Below are positions 8,898 through 16,426 of a stretch of DNA of 43,282 nt, piece by piece. Position 1 is the stretch's first letter, and each line of letters opens with the position of its first letter. The stretch lies in contig QEVM01000036.1 in the NCBI GenBank assembly GCA_003576805.1, forward strand, positions 1 to 43,282, in the 5' to 3' direction. The position numbers and the translations under genes were made by a program. This DNA is from Pseudomonadota bacterium. Its GTDB lineage: Bacteria; Myxococcota_A; UBA9160; PR03. The notes under the pieces are model-generated. The model was not told where the DNA came from, searched no databases, and saw only the letters and a list, made by a program, of their open reading frames with translations.

Positions 8898-9169
8898 TGG
8901 GCGGAGGAGAGGACGAGTCGGGCGCCGGCCGATCTCCACAGCTCGATCCGCGCGCCTTCCACCAAGAGGTGCACTCGTTCGAGTTCTGGTTCCAGTCCGT
9001 CACGGGCTACCTGGCGGGCACCCACTTCGGGCAGCGGCCCGGCACTCCCGACGAGGCGCTCGCGCCCGCGGAGCGCGAGCGCCTCGTCACCGTGCTGTGC
9101 AACTCTGGCAAGCGCCCCGAGCTCGGCCGCAGCTACCTCGAGACGGTGGCGCGCCTGGGGTTCCGGTGA
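8897..9169 (+). CDS. Small protein sharing the GYLAGT-x-FG motif with diiron paralogue 1
   Basis: A 90-residue protein starting at ATG 8897, overlapping the previous stop by one base. The segment FEFWFQSVTGYLAGTHFG matches the N-terminal stretch of the preceding diiron protein (WLASCPQGYLAGTEFG), but no metal-ligand helices follow. It may be a detached N-terminal domain or a partner that copies the binding surface of the diiron enzyme. Its stop overlaps the next start (TGATG at 9167-9171). No known family recognised. Confidence 0.65.
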   Translation: MGGGEDESGAGRSPQLDPRAFHQEVHSFEFWFQSVTGYLAGTHFGQRPGTPDEALAPAERERLVTVLCNSGKRPELGRSYLETVARLGFR

Positions 9170-9459
9170 TGGTCGATCCTCTCGAACGAGAGGCGGACGA
9201 CGCTCCGCGCCGGCGCTTCCTGCTCGAAGAGACGGGCTTCGACGAGGTGCCGCCGAAGTACCGCCGCTTCTACCGCCGCTGGCAGGGCGCCAGTGACAGG
9301 CTCGGCCCCAACGAGGCGATCTGTCCGGTCTGCAAGGTCGTGATCCGCTCGACCCGCGAGCTGCGCGAGGGCGATCGCGTGTACTGCATGCCGTGCATGT
9401 CGCGCCTCGTGCTGGTGCGCGCCGGCGACGGCGCGCTGGAGGCGCGGGTCGCCTACTGA
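9169..9459 (+). CDS. Small zinc-ribbon protein
   Basis: A 96-residue protein, third gene of the O1 operon. The C-terminal half has ICPVCKVVIRST and then VYCMPCMSRLV, two CxxC knuckles about 22 residues apart, typical of a zinc or rubredoxin-like ribbon. The N-terminal half is charged (PPKYRRFYRRWQ). The start at 9169 is fixed by the overlap with the previous stop. Its 3' end overlaps the convergent radical SAM gene by 7 bp. A possible role is as a small metal or redox partner for the diiron protein; this is inference. Confidence 0.65.
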   Translation: MVDPLEREADDAPRRRFLLEETGFDEVPPKYRRFYRRWQGASDRLGPNEAICPVCKVVIRSTRELREGDRVYCMPCMSRLVLVRAGDGALEARVAY

Positions 9460-10358
9460 CTCTGCGTAGACGGGCGGGCGAGCTTCGCCGCGAGGTGGAA
9501 GACCACCCACGCTCCACAGCGGTCGCAATCGACGTCATTGCCGTAGCAGCAGAACGGCGTGGCGAAGCGGTCGTGCTCCATGTAGAGCGGCAGGACGTGA
9601 CGCTTCGCGGGGCACGCGTCGGTGACCCGCTTGCAATGCTCGGGCAGCATCAACTCCAGCGAGCGGGTCGAGTTGCGGATGAAGCCCGGATGCTCGCGCC
9701 CGAGCCGCATCACCTCGCGCACGGCGGCCGCGCGCTCCTGGTTGGTGGGCCAGGCGTCGTCGCCCGCGTCGCCCGCCCGTGGCACGTAGAACGAGAACGT
9801 CATCCAGCCGGCGCGGGTTCCGCGCACGGCCTCGACGAGCTCCTCCAGGCGGTGCTGGTTCCGGCGTGTGACGACCGCCTGCACCTGGACCGGGCTCGCG
9901 AAGCGTTCGGGAATCCGCGACAGCGTCCGGATCACGCGGCGGAAGACGCCCGCGCCGCGAATCCGGTCGTTCAGGTCCTCCGGTCCATCGAGGCTCACGA
10001 CGTAGAGCGCGCCCGGGCCGAAATCGACGAGCGGAACGGTGCCGTTCGTGGTGACCGTGTTGCGGGAAAAGAGTCGGAGGCCGCGCTCGAGGAGGTGGGG
10101 CTTCAGCAGCGGCTCACCGCCCATCCAGAGCATCGAGACGATGCCGTGGCGGTCGCGGAGCGCGCGCAGCGTCTCGAGGATCTCGTCGTCACGCATCCCG
10201 TCGCGGATCGACCGCGAGGCCTGGTTCGGATTTCCGTCCCGGAACACGAAGCAGTGCGAACACGACAAGTTGCAATGGTTGGTGACGTTGACCAACGCCG
10301 CCGGGTAGCGGGCATCGTCGCGATAGGAGCCGGTGAGGCGGGCGCGGATCTTTTTCAC
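9453..10358 (-). CDS. Radical SAM protein with C-terminal Cys-rich (SPASM-like) region
   Basis: A 301-residue protein. NHCNLSCSHCFVF gives the CxxxCxxC motif that holds the [4Fe-4S] cluster for S-adenosylmethionine cleavage; LWMGGEPLLKP is the SAM-binding GGE motif. The C-terminus has eight cysteines, including EHCKRVTDACPAK, FCCYGND and DCDRCGAW, suggesting auxiliary cluster(s) as in SPASM proteins. GTG 10358 is chosen because longer versions would read through operator O2. The gap from operator centre to start is only 46.5 bp, so the mRNA may be nearly leaderless. The gene is divergent from diiron paralogue 2 and both probably share O2. Substrate unknown. Confidence 0.82.
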   Translation of the reverse strand: MKKIRARLTGSYRDDARYPAALVNVTNHCNLSCSHCFVFRDGNPNQASRSIRDGMRDDEILETLRALRDRHGIVSMLWMGGEPLLKPHLLERGLRLFSRNTVTTNGTVPLVDFGPGALYVVSLDGPEDLNDRIRGAGVFRRVIRTLSRIPERFASPVQVQAVVTRRNQHRLEELVEAVRGTRAGWMTFSFYVPRAGDAGDDAWPTNQERAAAVREVMRLGREHPGFIRNSTRSLELMLPEHCKRVTDACPAKRHVLPLYMEHDRFATPFCCYGNDVDCDRCGAWVVFHLAAKLARPSTQSQ

Positions 10359-10396
10359 GGCCGTGCATCTTCTATCCCAGCGCCGGAGCGCGGAAC

Positions 10397-10412
10397 TATG
10401 ACCGACGTCATA
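10397..10412. promoter_or_regulatory. Palindromic operator O2 between divergent genes
   Basis: TATGACCGACGTCATA, perfect ATGAC-N4-GTCAT half-sites. Its centre lies 97.5 bp from the rightward diiron start (10502) and 46.5 bp from the leftward radical SAM start (10358). CAGCAT at 10435-10440 sits where a -10 element would be if the site were at -41.5 for rightward transcription. Confidence 0.7.
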
Positions 10413-10501
10413 CCCGGACGTGAGCTCGCGACGGCAGCATGCCCCCGCCATCCGAGTCGGCCGATTCGCGGCCGTCCGCGGCCCGTGGAGGATTGCACCG
10501 C

Positions 10502-11458
10502 ATGCCCGTCGACGAGCTCGTCACCTCGCTGAAGACACTCTGGCGGTTCGACTACGAGCCGAAGGTCAAGGCCTTGCGCGACCTGTACGAGGTGGCGAAG
10601 AAGGAGCAGTGGAACGCCTCCGCAGACATCCCGTGGAAGCTCGAGACCGAGCACCCGGGCGAAGTGCTGGACCCGCGACAAGACATGTTCCGGGATCTCG
10701 ACGTCGTGAAGGCGCTGCCCGAGGACAAGCAGACCGAGGTCTCGGTCCGCAACGCTGCGTGGATCCTGTCCCAGTTCATGCACGGCGAGCAGGGGGCCCT
10801 GCTCTGCTGTGGACAGCTCATCGAGGTGGTGCCCGACATCGACGGCAAGCTGTACGCGGCCACCCAGGTGGTGGACGAGGCTCGACACGTCGAAGTGTTC
10901 CACCGCTACATCACGCGGCTGCACGGCGTGTACCCGATGGACCCCACGCTGCAGGCCGTGCTCAACCAGATCCTGGAGGCCGACCTCTGGCAGATGAAGT
11001 GCGTCGGAATGCAGGTGATCGTCGAGGGACTCGCGATGGGCACCTTCAAGATCATGAAGGAGGGGACGAAGGACGAGCTGTTCCGCCGGATCGTCGGCCT
11101 CACCTCCCAGGACGAGGCGCGTCACGTCTCCTACGGCCTGATCTACATGAAGGACGAGCTCCCGCGCATGTCGGAGCCCGACCGCGCGCGCGTGGAGGAC
11201 TTCGCGTTCGCAGCCGTCGACGCCCTGTGCGGGCGGCGGCCGGGCACCGGGCTCCTGACGCAGGGGGCGATCCTCGAGGAGGTCGGCGTGAACCTCGGGG
11301 CGGCGGTCGCGGAGATCCAGGCGAAGCTCGGCGATCCCGAGTTCGTGGCTTCCCAGCCGGACCCGTTCCGCGACTACGTCATGCCGCAGCTCACGCGGCT
11401 CGGAATCATCACCGAGCGGACCGCCCCGCGGTACCGCGAGCTGGGCTTCGCCGTGTAG
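10502..11458 (+). CDS. Ferritin-like diiron oxidase/oxygenase, paralogue 2
   Basis: A 318-residue protein. Motifs are KKEQWNASADIPWKLE near the N-terminus, HGEQGALLCCGQ (first Glu), VVDEARHVEVFHRY (ExxH), VIVEGLAMGTFK (third Glu) and SQDEARHVSYGLIY (second ExxH). It shares the QWN...D-(I/V)-PW element with paralogue 3, so these two are closer to each other than to paralogue 1. The ATG at 10502 has GGAGG upstream at good distance; the ATG at 10439 has no such site and lies near the predicted transcription start. It is the first gene of a probable operon with the Coq4-like and NorE-like genes. Likely an O2-dependent oxidase; substrate unknown. Confidence 0.82.
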   Translation: MPVDELVTSLKTLWRFDYEPKVKALRDLYEVAKKEQWNASADIPWKLETEHPGEVLDPRQDMFRDLDVVKALPEDKQTEVSVRNAAWILSQFMHGEQGALLCCGQLIEVVPDIDGKLYAATQVVDEARHVEVFHRYITRLHGVYPMDPTLQAVLNQILEADLWQMKCVGMQVIVEGLAMGTFKIMKEGTKDELFRRIVGLTSQDEARHVSYGLIYMKDELPRMSEPDRARVEDFAFAAVDALCGRRPGTGLLTQGAILEEVGVNLGAAVAEIQAKLGDPEFVASQPDPFRDYVMPQLTRLGIITERTAPRYRELGFAV

Positions 11459-11485
11459 GGTCCCTTCCCTGCGGTCGGCTTCCTT

Positions 11486-12220
11486 GTGAGAGGGCTCGTG
11501 GCAGCACGCAATCGCCTCCGTCCCCTGGTCGCGCTGCGCGCCATGCGCAGGCTCGGCCAGGACCCGGACGACACGGCGCAGGCGATCGTGGTGATCGCGG
11601 CGCTGGCCGGAGGCTCGAACCAACGGCTCCTGCGCCGCTTCCGCCGCTCGCCGCGCGCGGAAGCGATCCTGCGCGAGCGCCGCGACCTGTATGGCCTGCT
11701 GGGCGACCTCGACGGTCTGCTGACGCTGCCGGCGGGCTCGCTCGGCCGGGCGATCGGCGACTGGTTCGCGCGCGAGCAGATCGGCGCACAGGGCCTCGCG
11801 CAGGCCGCCACGACGGCGCGCGCTCAGCTCGGGACGACCCCGCCCGACGGCGGTGACGAGCAGGTGTTCCTCGCCCGGCTGCTCAACCTGCACGACGTCT
11901 TCCACGTGCTGACCGGCTACGACCGCGATCTCCGCGGCGAGGCGGCGGTGCTCGCCTTCACGCTGGCGCAGACGCGGAGCCCGGGCATCGCCTACATCGT
12001 CCTGCGTATCCTGCTGCGCGCGGGCTGGCGGTCGGAGATGGGGCGGCTCATTCGGCAGGGCTTCCGGCGAGGTCTCCACTCGGCCTGGCTGATCGACGAG
12101 GACTGGGAGGCGCTGCTGGCCCGGCCGCTCGACGAGGTCCGCGACCGGCTCGGAATCGGGAAGCCGCCGATCTACGAGCAGGTGCGATCGCCCGCGGCCC
12201 CCGCGCTGACGGCTGGCTGA
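11486..12220 (+). CDS. coq4: Coq4-family protein
   Basis: A 244-residue protein. LHDVFHVLTGYDRDLRGEAAVLAF contains the Coq4 metal motif HDxxH-x(11)-E, and the C-terminus has DEDWEALLARPLDEVRDRLGI followed by PPIYEQ, also typical. Coq4 acts in ubiquinone biosynthesis; recent work links it to C1 decarboxylation and hydroxylation of the quinone ring. The GTG start at 11486 is 27 bp after the diiron stop; a GTG at 11498 is an alternative. Pairing of a Coq4-like and a diiron enzyme recalls the Coq4/Coq7 partnership, but the diiron protein is not Coq7. It could modify a quinone or another aromatic compound. Confidence 0.8.
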   Translation: MRGLVAARNRLRPLVALRAMRRLGQDPDDTAQAIVVIAALAGGSNQRLLRRFRRSPRAEAILRERRDLYGLLGDLDGLLTLPAGSLGRAIGDWFAREQIGAQGLAQAATTARAQLGTTPPDGGDEQVFLARLLNLHDVFHVLTGYDRDLRGEAAVLAFTLAQTRSPGIAYIVLRILLRAGWRSEMGRLIRQGFRRGLHSAWLIDEDWEALLARPLDEVRDRLGIGKPPIYEQVRSPAAPALTAG

Positions 12221-12272
12221 GGGCGGACGGCCGGATGCCCGTTACGATCGGTGGTATCGGACAGCCACCATC

Positions 12273-12887
12273 GTGGAACGCAACGTCATCCTGCTCCGGC
12301 CGCAGCGACGCACGCGGGGGATCGCCGCCGACCACGGCATGCTCGCAGCGATCGTCCTCGTGGTCATCGAGGCTCTGCTCTTCGTCGGCTTGGTGAGCGC
12401 CTTCTGGCTCACCCGGGCGGAGGCCGGCGGCGCTTGGCCGCCGTCCGGCCAGCCGTGGTTCCCGCCGGAGGAGCTGGCGATCAACACCGTCGCGCTTCTA
12501 GCGAGCGGCGCGCTCGTCTCCTGGGCGGCCCGCACCTGGGAGAACCCGGAGGCACGGATCGCGCCGGTGCTGTTCGCCGCGATGCTGCTCGGCGGCTTCT
12601 TCCTGTTCTTCCAGGGCGTCGTCTGGCTCCACCTCATCCGCGAGGGGCTGAGCCTGACCTCGAGCCATCACGGCAGGTTCTTCTGCCTGATCCATGTGCT
12701 GCACGCCATGCACACCGTCGGCGCGCTGGCGCTGCTCGGCATCGTGTGGCTGCGCCTCGAGCCGCTCCGCGACGACGGCGTGCAATCCAGGGAGCGCATG
12801 TGGGGCAGCGCCTTCTCGGCGGCGCGCATTCCCTGGTACTTCGCGGTCGGAAGCTGGCCCGTGCTCTATTTCAGCCTCTATCTCTGA
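12273..12887 (+). CDS. norE: Heme-copper oxidase subunit III-like membrane protein (NorE-like)
   Basis: A 204-residue integral membrane protein with about five hydrophobic helices: HGMLAAIVLVVIEALLFVG, ELAINTVALLASGAL, APVLFAAMLLGGFFLFFQG, VLHAMHTVGALALLGIVWL and a C-terminal YFAVGSWPVLYFSLYL. The order and the HLIREGL and HVLHAMHTVG segments match cytochrome c oxidase subunit III, and the short form found in denitrification loci is NorE. Its exact job in NO metabolism is not settled. GTG 12273 is 52 bp after the Coq4-like gene, so probably the same operon. It overlaps the convergent small membrane gene by 10 bp. Confidence 0.75.
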   Translation: MERNVILLRPQRRTRGIAADHGMLAAIVLVVIEALLFVGLVSAFWLTRAEAGGAWPPSGQPWFPPEELAINTVALLASGALVSWAARTWENPEARIAPVLFAAMLLGGFFLFFQGVVWLHLIREGLSLTSSHHGRFFCLIHVLHAMHTVGALALLGIVWLRLEPLRDDGVQSRERMWGSAFSAARIPWYFAVGSWPVLYFSLYL

Positions 12888-13177
12888 GAGCCCTTCTCGT
12901 CCGACTCGACCACCCTACCGAACTCCCAGGCGGTGTCGTGATGGTGGTAGAGCCAGACGGCCTCGTGGGTCGTCCCGCCCGGATCGCGGTAGGAGATCCG
13001 ACATCGGACGCTTTCGGCTGAGCCCATCTCGGCTCCCGAATCCAGCAGCACGTCGCCCGGATCCGCGACGTACGTATACGCGAGGACCAACGCAACGGCC
13101 GTGAACAGGAGCGCGTAGTACTTCCACATCCCCGAACCCCGACCGGTTGTGGGCGCCTCGACCGTCCCTGCCGTCAT
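12878..13177 (-). CDS. Small single-span membrane protein
   Basis: A 99-residue protein with an N-terminal cytoplasmic tail, one membrane helix (MWKYYALLFTAVALVLAYTYV) and a soluble domain of about 60 residues containing SVRCRISYRDP and AVWLYHHHDTAWEFG. The ATG at 13177 overlaps the ferredoxin stop (ATGA) and is preceded by a strong AAGGAGG. It is the last gene of the nod-ferredoxin operon. The three consecutive histidines might bind metal. No family recognised; a membrane anchor or partner for the ferredoxin or the Nod/NOR-like enzyme is a guess. Confidence 0.7.
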   Translation of the reverse strand: MTAGTVEAPTTGRGSGMWKYYALLFTAVALVLAYTYVADPGDVLLDSGAEMGSAESVRCRISYRDPGGTTHEAVWLYHHHDTAWEFGRVVESDEKGSQR

Positions 13178-13569
13178 TCGTCCTCCTTGCGGGCCGGCGA
13201 GCTGGGGGGGCCCTGGAACAGATCCCCGAACCTGCGGGCCAGCTGGCCGAGCGCGGAGCCGAGCGTTCGCTGGTCGGCCCGGAAGCGAGAAGTCTCCGGC
13301 CCGAGCTGCAGTTTGCGGCCGCTTCCGGCGTGCAGCTTCTGCGCGCGCTCGAACAGCACCTCCTCGGTCTCCGGGTTGTCCGGGTCGACCACGCAGCAGT
13401 CGACGGGACAGACCCGCTCGCACTGCTGCGTGTGGTGGAACCCGACGCACTCGCTGCAGAGGGCGGGGTCGATCACGTAGATGTCCGGCCCCTTGGAGAT
13501 GCCCCCGCTCGGACACACGCTCTCGCAAGCGCCGCAGTTCACGCAGGCTTCGGTGATCTTGTTGGCCAT
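13174..13569 (-). CDS. Ferredoxin with two [4Fe-4S] motifs and a C-terminal extension
   Basis: A 131-residue protein. ACVNCGACESVCPSGGI and CSECVGFHHTQQCERVCPVDC are the two cluster-binding motifs of a YfhL/Alvin-type 2[4Fe-4S] ferredoxin, with the usual insertion between cysteines of the second motif. A further 55 residues follow, rich in Arg, Gln and Leu, which could dock a partner. It lies 74 bp downstream of the NOR/Nod-like gene, with a strong hairpin between, and overlaps the next gene by 4 bp. It probably carries electrons to an enzyme of this cluster, perhaps a radical SAM or diiron protein. Confidence 0.85.
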   Translation of the reverse strand: MANKITEACVNCGACESVCPSGGISKGPDIYVIDPALCSECVGFHHTQQCERVCPVDCCVVDPDNPETEEVLFERAQKLHAGSGRKLQLGPETSRFRADQRTLGSALGQLARRFGDLFQGPPSSPARKEDE

Positions 13570-13582
13570 GGCGATCGCCCCC

Positions 13583-13616
13583 GCTAGCAGCCCGACCCGA
13601 GAGTCGGGCTGCTAGC
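13583..13616 (-). terminator. Strong hairpin between nod and ferredoxin genes
   Basis: Perfect inverted repeat: 13583-13596 pairs with 13603-13616, a 14-bp stem with a 6-nt loop. There is no T-run on either side, so this may be a partial terminator, an attenuator or an mRNA-stabilising hairpin that lowers expression of the two downstream genes. Confidence 0.65.
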
Positions 13617-13643
13617 GCGCCGAAGGCGGGCGAAGTTCATCGG

Positions 13644-15968
13644 CTAGGCCGCCCAGTGCTTCTCGTAGACGGTCCACTCGCCCTCGGACTCGAGCTCCGG
13701 CGTCTCCCTGCGCATGCGGGTGGCGTTCTTCAGGAAGAACCACATCAAGGGCAGCACGCCACCCACGATGAACAGCGTTCCGCCGATCGAGCGCAGGTAG
13801 GTCAGGGTCTTCCACACGGGCCCCGTCAGGACCTCCTGCGTCCGGGCGAACCACAGGCCCTCCTGGAGCACGATCATGAGCTGATAGACGCCCACCGGGA
13901 ACAGGTCGAGCATCATCATCAGCAGCAGGCCGATCTGCAGGGACCAGAACGACGTCTTGACCAGCTTCTCGCTCCAGTCGTGCTTGTGGAGCAGGTGCTG
14001 CATGCAGAACAGCATCCCACCGATCGCGATGTTGCCCTTCACCCCGAACATGGCGGCGTGCGCGTGGTTGCCGGTCAGGTACGTGGCGTGCTCGTAGTAG
14101 TTCACGATCGGCAGGTTGATCAGCGAGCCGAACAGCCCGGCCCCGAAGATGTTCCAGAAGTTCACCGCGAGGATGAAGAGCCAGACGCCCTCCATCACGA
14201 ACACCTGCCGGCCCGCCGCCACGTGCCCGCGTGCGTTGCCCGCCTCCGACTTCATGCGCCACGCGTCGAGCGTGAGCAGGAGCAGCGGCAGCACCTGCAG
14301 CGTGGAGAAGACGCCGCCGACCGCGATGATCCCCGTCGGCTTGGCGATCCAGTAGAAGTTGTGGGAGATGCCCAGCGTCGCGGTGACGAGGAACATCATG
14401 ACGGCAAGGAAGATCACGCGCTCGCACATCATCCTCGAGATCAGGCCCATCTGGACGAGCATGTAGCCGACGATCACCGTGGTGAAGACCTCGAAGGTCA
14501 CCTCCACCCACATGTGCACCACCATCCAGCGCCAGTAGTCGGCCACGGCCCAGTTCTGGTCCGGGGAGATCATCAGCCCGAAGAACAGGAAGGCGACCAT
14601 GATTCCGCTGCCGTAGAGGAGCCACGAGGGGACCGACCAGATGTTCTTGGTCGTCAGCCACGGCCGGACCGCGCGGTAGATGATGTAGATCCAGAGCGCG
14701 AACGAGGCCAGCAGCGTGTACTGGAAGGCCCGGCCGAGCTCCATGAACTCCCAGCCCTGGCTTCCGAACCAGTACGCGGCGGCGCCGGTGATCATCCCGG
14801 TCTGCCCGGCGTAGATCCCGACCAGCGCCCCGACACCCGTCACGATGCAGATGCCGAACAGCAGGTTGATCAGGAAGAGCTGTCCATCCGGAACCCGCGA
14901 GATCCGGGGCAGGAAGAACAGCGTGTAGCCGACCCACGCCATGAAGAACCAGTAGATCTGAAACAGCGTGTGGTAGCTGCGCAGGACCGTGAAGGGGATG
15001 ATGCTCGCGAGCGAGACGCCGAACGGGCGAACGAAGTCGGTGGCGGCGAGCATGCCGGCCAGCACCTGCGCGCCGAACAGCAGGATCGCGAGCACGAAGA
15101 ACTTGTACGTCGCCCGCTGGGTCGCGCGTACGCGGCCCTGTTCGAGGTCGTTCGTGGTGAGCGACGTCCCGTTCCCCGTGAACGGATCGCCCTCCTCCTT
15201 GAACTGGCCGTAGATGTAGAGGACCACCAGGATGCCCGCGAACAGGCCGAAGATCGAGATCACGCTCCAGAGCAAGGTCTGGTTGGTCGGCAGGTTCCCG
15301 GCCGCCGGGTCGTAGGGCCAGTTGTGCGTGTAGCTGTAGTCCTGGCCCGGCCGCTGGGCGCCGGCGACCCAGGCTCCCCAGTAGAAGAACGCGGTCAGCG
15401 CCGCGATGTCGTCGGGGTCGCTGATGAATCCCGCGGGATCGAAGGCCTCGTCGTAGTCGGGATCGTTGAACATCCGGTTGTAGTGGATCTTCAACTCCTC
15501 GAACGCGTGGATCTGGGCGTCGTTGAGCACGATGTGGCCCGCGGCTTCGTCCCAGGTGTTGGTCTTGATCTCGCGGGTCACGCGGACCCCGATCGCATCC
15601 GCGTCGTACTGGCTCGGCGTGCCTCCGCCGTTCTGCCGCTCGTAGAAGGACCGCATCGCGACGACGGTGCGGTGCAGCGCGTCGGCGGTGAAGTCCGGTC
15701 CGCGCTCCGCGCCGTCGCCCCAGAACGAGCCGTAGGTCATCAGGCCCCGGAGGTGGAACACCTCCTGTCCCTTCTTGATCTGCTCGACGGGGATCACCAC
15801 CTCCCCCGTCGACGAGACGTAGTCGGTGAGCGGCGGCGCTCCGGTGTAGGTCTCCGTGCCGAGATAGACGAGTCCACTCAGGCAGATCGCGGCGACGATC
15901 AGGAAGTGGACCCACCACGTCTTCTTGTCGTGGAGTACCTGGGCGAGGTTCCTCTTCGCGTTGCTCAT
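13644..15968 (-). CDS. nod: Putative nitric oxide dismutase (qNor-like, Nod-type active site)
   Basis: A 774-residue membrane protein with the build of single-chain quinol NO reductase: an N-terminal NorC-like part (VIPVEQIKKGQEVFHLRG, SFWGDGAERGPDFT) and a NorB-like multi-helix core. FeB-site motif HMWVE (H485, E489) and heme-ligand region GNHAHAAMFG (H635, H637) are present. Two features depart from qNor. The HH pair that supplies two FeB ligands reads SHNFYW, with Asn at 537. The quinol-site region expected as AHxxVE reads AATDFV, so His and Glu are Ala309 and Val313. These substitutions are those described for nitric oxide dismutase of Methylomirabilis, which makes N2 and O2 from NO without external electrons. 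ATG 15968 gives the usual N-terminus. Its function as Nod is inferred; a divergent or inactive qNor is the alternative. Confidence 0.85.
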   Translation of the reverse strand: MSNAKRNLAQVLHDKKTWWVHFLIVAAICLSGLVYLGTETYTGAPPLTDYVSSTGEVVIPVEQIKKGQEVFHLRGLMTYGSFWGDGAERGPDFTADALHRTVVAMRSFYERQNGGGTPSQYDADAIGVRVTREIKTNTWDEAAGHIVLNDAQIHAFEELKIHYNRMFNDPDYDEAFDPAGFISDPDDIAALTAFFYWGAWVAGAQRPGQDYSYTHNWPYDPAAGNLPTNQTLLWSVISIFGLFAGILVVLYIYGQFKEEGDPFTGNGTSLTTNDLEQGRVRATQRATYKFFVLAILLFGAQVLAGMLAATDFVRPFGVSLASIIPFTVLRSYHTLFQIYWFFMAWVGYTLFFLPRISRVPDGQLFLINLLFGICIVTGVGALVGIYAGQTGMITGAAAYWFGSQGWEFMELGRAFQYTLLASFALWIYIIYRAVRPWLTTKNIWSVPSWLLYGSGIMVAFLFFGLMISPDQNWAVADYWRWMVVHMWVEVTFEVFTTVIVGYMLVQMGLISRMMCERVIFLAVMMFLVTATLGISHNFYWIAKPTGIIAVGGVFSTLQVLPLLLLTLDAWRMKSEAGNARGHVAAGRQVFVMEGVWLFILAVNFWNIFGAGLFGSLINLPIVNYYEHATYLTGNHAHAAMFGVKGNIAIGGMLFCMQHLLHKHDWSEKLVKTSFWSLQIGLLLMMMLDLFPVGVYQLMIVLQEGLWFARTQEVLTGPVWKTLTYLRSIGGTLFIVGGVLPLMWFFLKNATRMRRETPELESEGEWTVYEKHWAA

Positions 15969-16052
15969 GCTCGGCTTCGGCTCCCTGCGCCTTTCCGGCG
16001 CCCTTGCGAGGCGACGACACGCCGTCGATGCGCGGTCTCCGGGCAGCGGCGG

Positions 16053-16072
16053 CACCGGGACGATTCCCGGTG
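16053..16072 (-). promoter_or_regulatory. Leader hairpin upstream of nod
   Basis: 16053-16060 pairs with 16065-16072, an 8-bp stem with a 4-nt loop, in the space between operator O3 and the nod start codon. If transcription begins about 41 bases from the centre of O3, the nod mRNA has a leader of about 160 bases that contains this hairpin. The rest of the leader shows nothing I can name. Confidence 0.4.
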
Positions 16073-16159
16073 TGACGCACTTTACGGAGGGCTCGGCGCG
16101 GCCCGCATCAGTCGTTCGGCCGATGCCGGAGTGGAAGACCCGGGCGCGTGGCGTCCTGC

Positions 16160-16175
16160 TATGACCGCGGTCATA
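16160..16175. promoter_or_regulatory. Palindromic operator O3 between nod and a small ferredoxin gene
   Basis: TATGACCGCGGTCATA, a fully self-complementary 16-mer. It is 199.5 bp (centre to start) from nod on the left and 31.5 bp from the ferredoxin ATG on the right. The short right-hand distance means that gene is either leaderless from a later start or not activated from -41.5. Confidence 0.72.
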
Positions 16176-16198
16176 GGAAGGGCCACGAGCCCTCCGGC

Positions 16199-16426
16199 AT
16201 GCTGCCGCGCGTGGCAGCGGGCGCACGGCGATTCGGAGTGGACCGGGATCTCTGCATCGGATGCAAGCTGTGCGAGGAGCGGGCGCCGGAGAACTTCGAG
16301 GTGCCGCCCGGCGAGTCCTGGTCGCGCGTCTTCCAGCAGCCGCGCGACGAACTGGAGGAACGCGCCTGCCTGGAGGCGCAGGAGTACTGCCCGACGGCCT
16401 GCGTCTACGAAGACGAGACGTCGTGA
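16199..16426 (+). CDS. Small single-cluster ferredoxin
   Basis: A 75-residue protein. VDRDLCIGCKLCEERAPENF and, near the end, EYCPTACVYED provide C..C..C....C ligands for one cluster, in the pattern of short [3Fe-4S]/[4Fe-4S] ferredoxins that often serve monooxygenases or P450s. ATG 16199 is the first start after operator O3; GTG codons at 16211 and 16238 are possible if transcription starts later. It could feed electrons to the diiron oxygenases. The 3' end overlaps the convergent phyH-like gene by 22 bp. Confidence 0.78.
   Translation: MLPRVAAGARRFGVDRDLCIGCKLCEERAPENFEVPPGESWSRVFQQPRDELEERACLEAQEYCPTACVYEDETS

Noticed and set aside
12878..13528. 216-residue version of the small membrane protein
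   Set aside because: Upstream part is a shadow of the ferredoxin gene; ATG 13177 with AAGGAGG is the clear start.
13644..15968. Calling the gene an ordinary quinol nitric oxide reductase
   Set aside because: The quinol-site His and Glu and one FeB His are replaced; kept only as the alternative.
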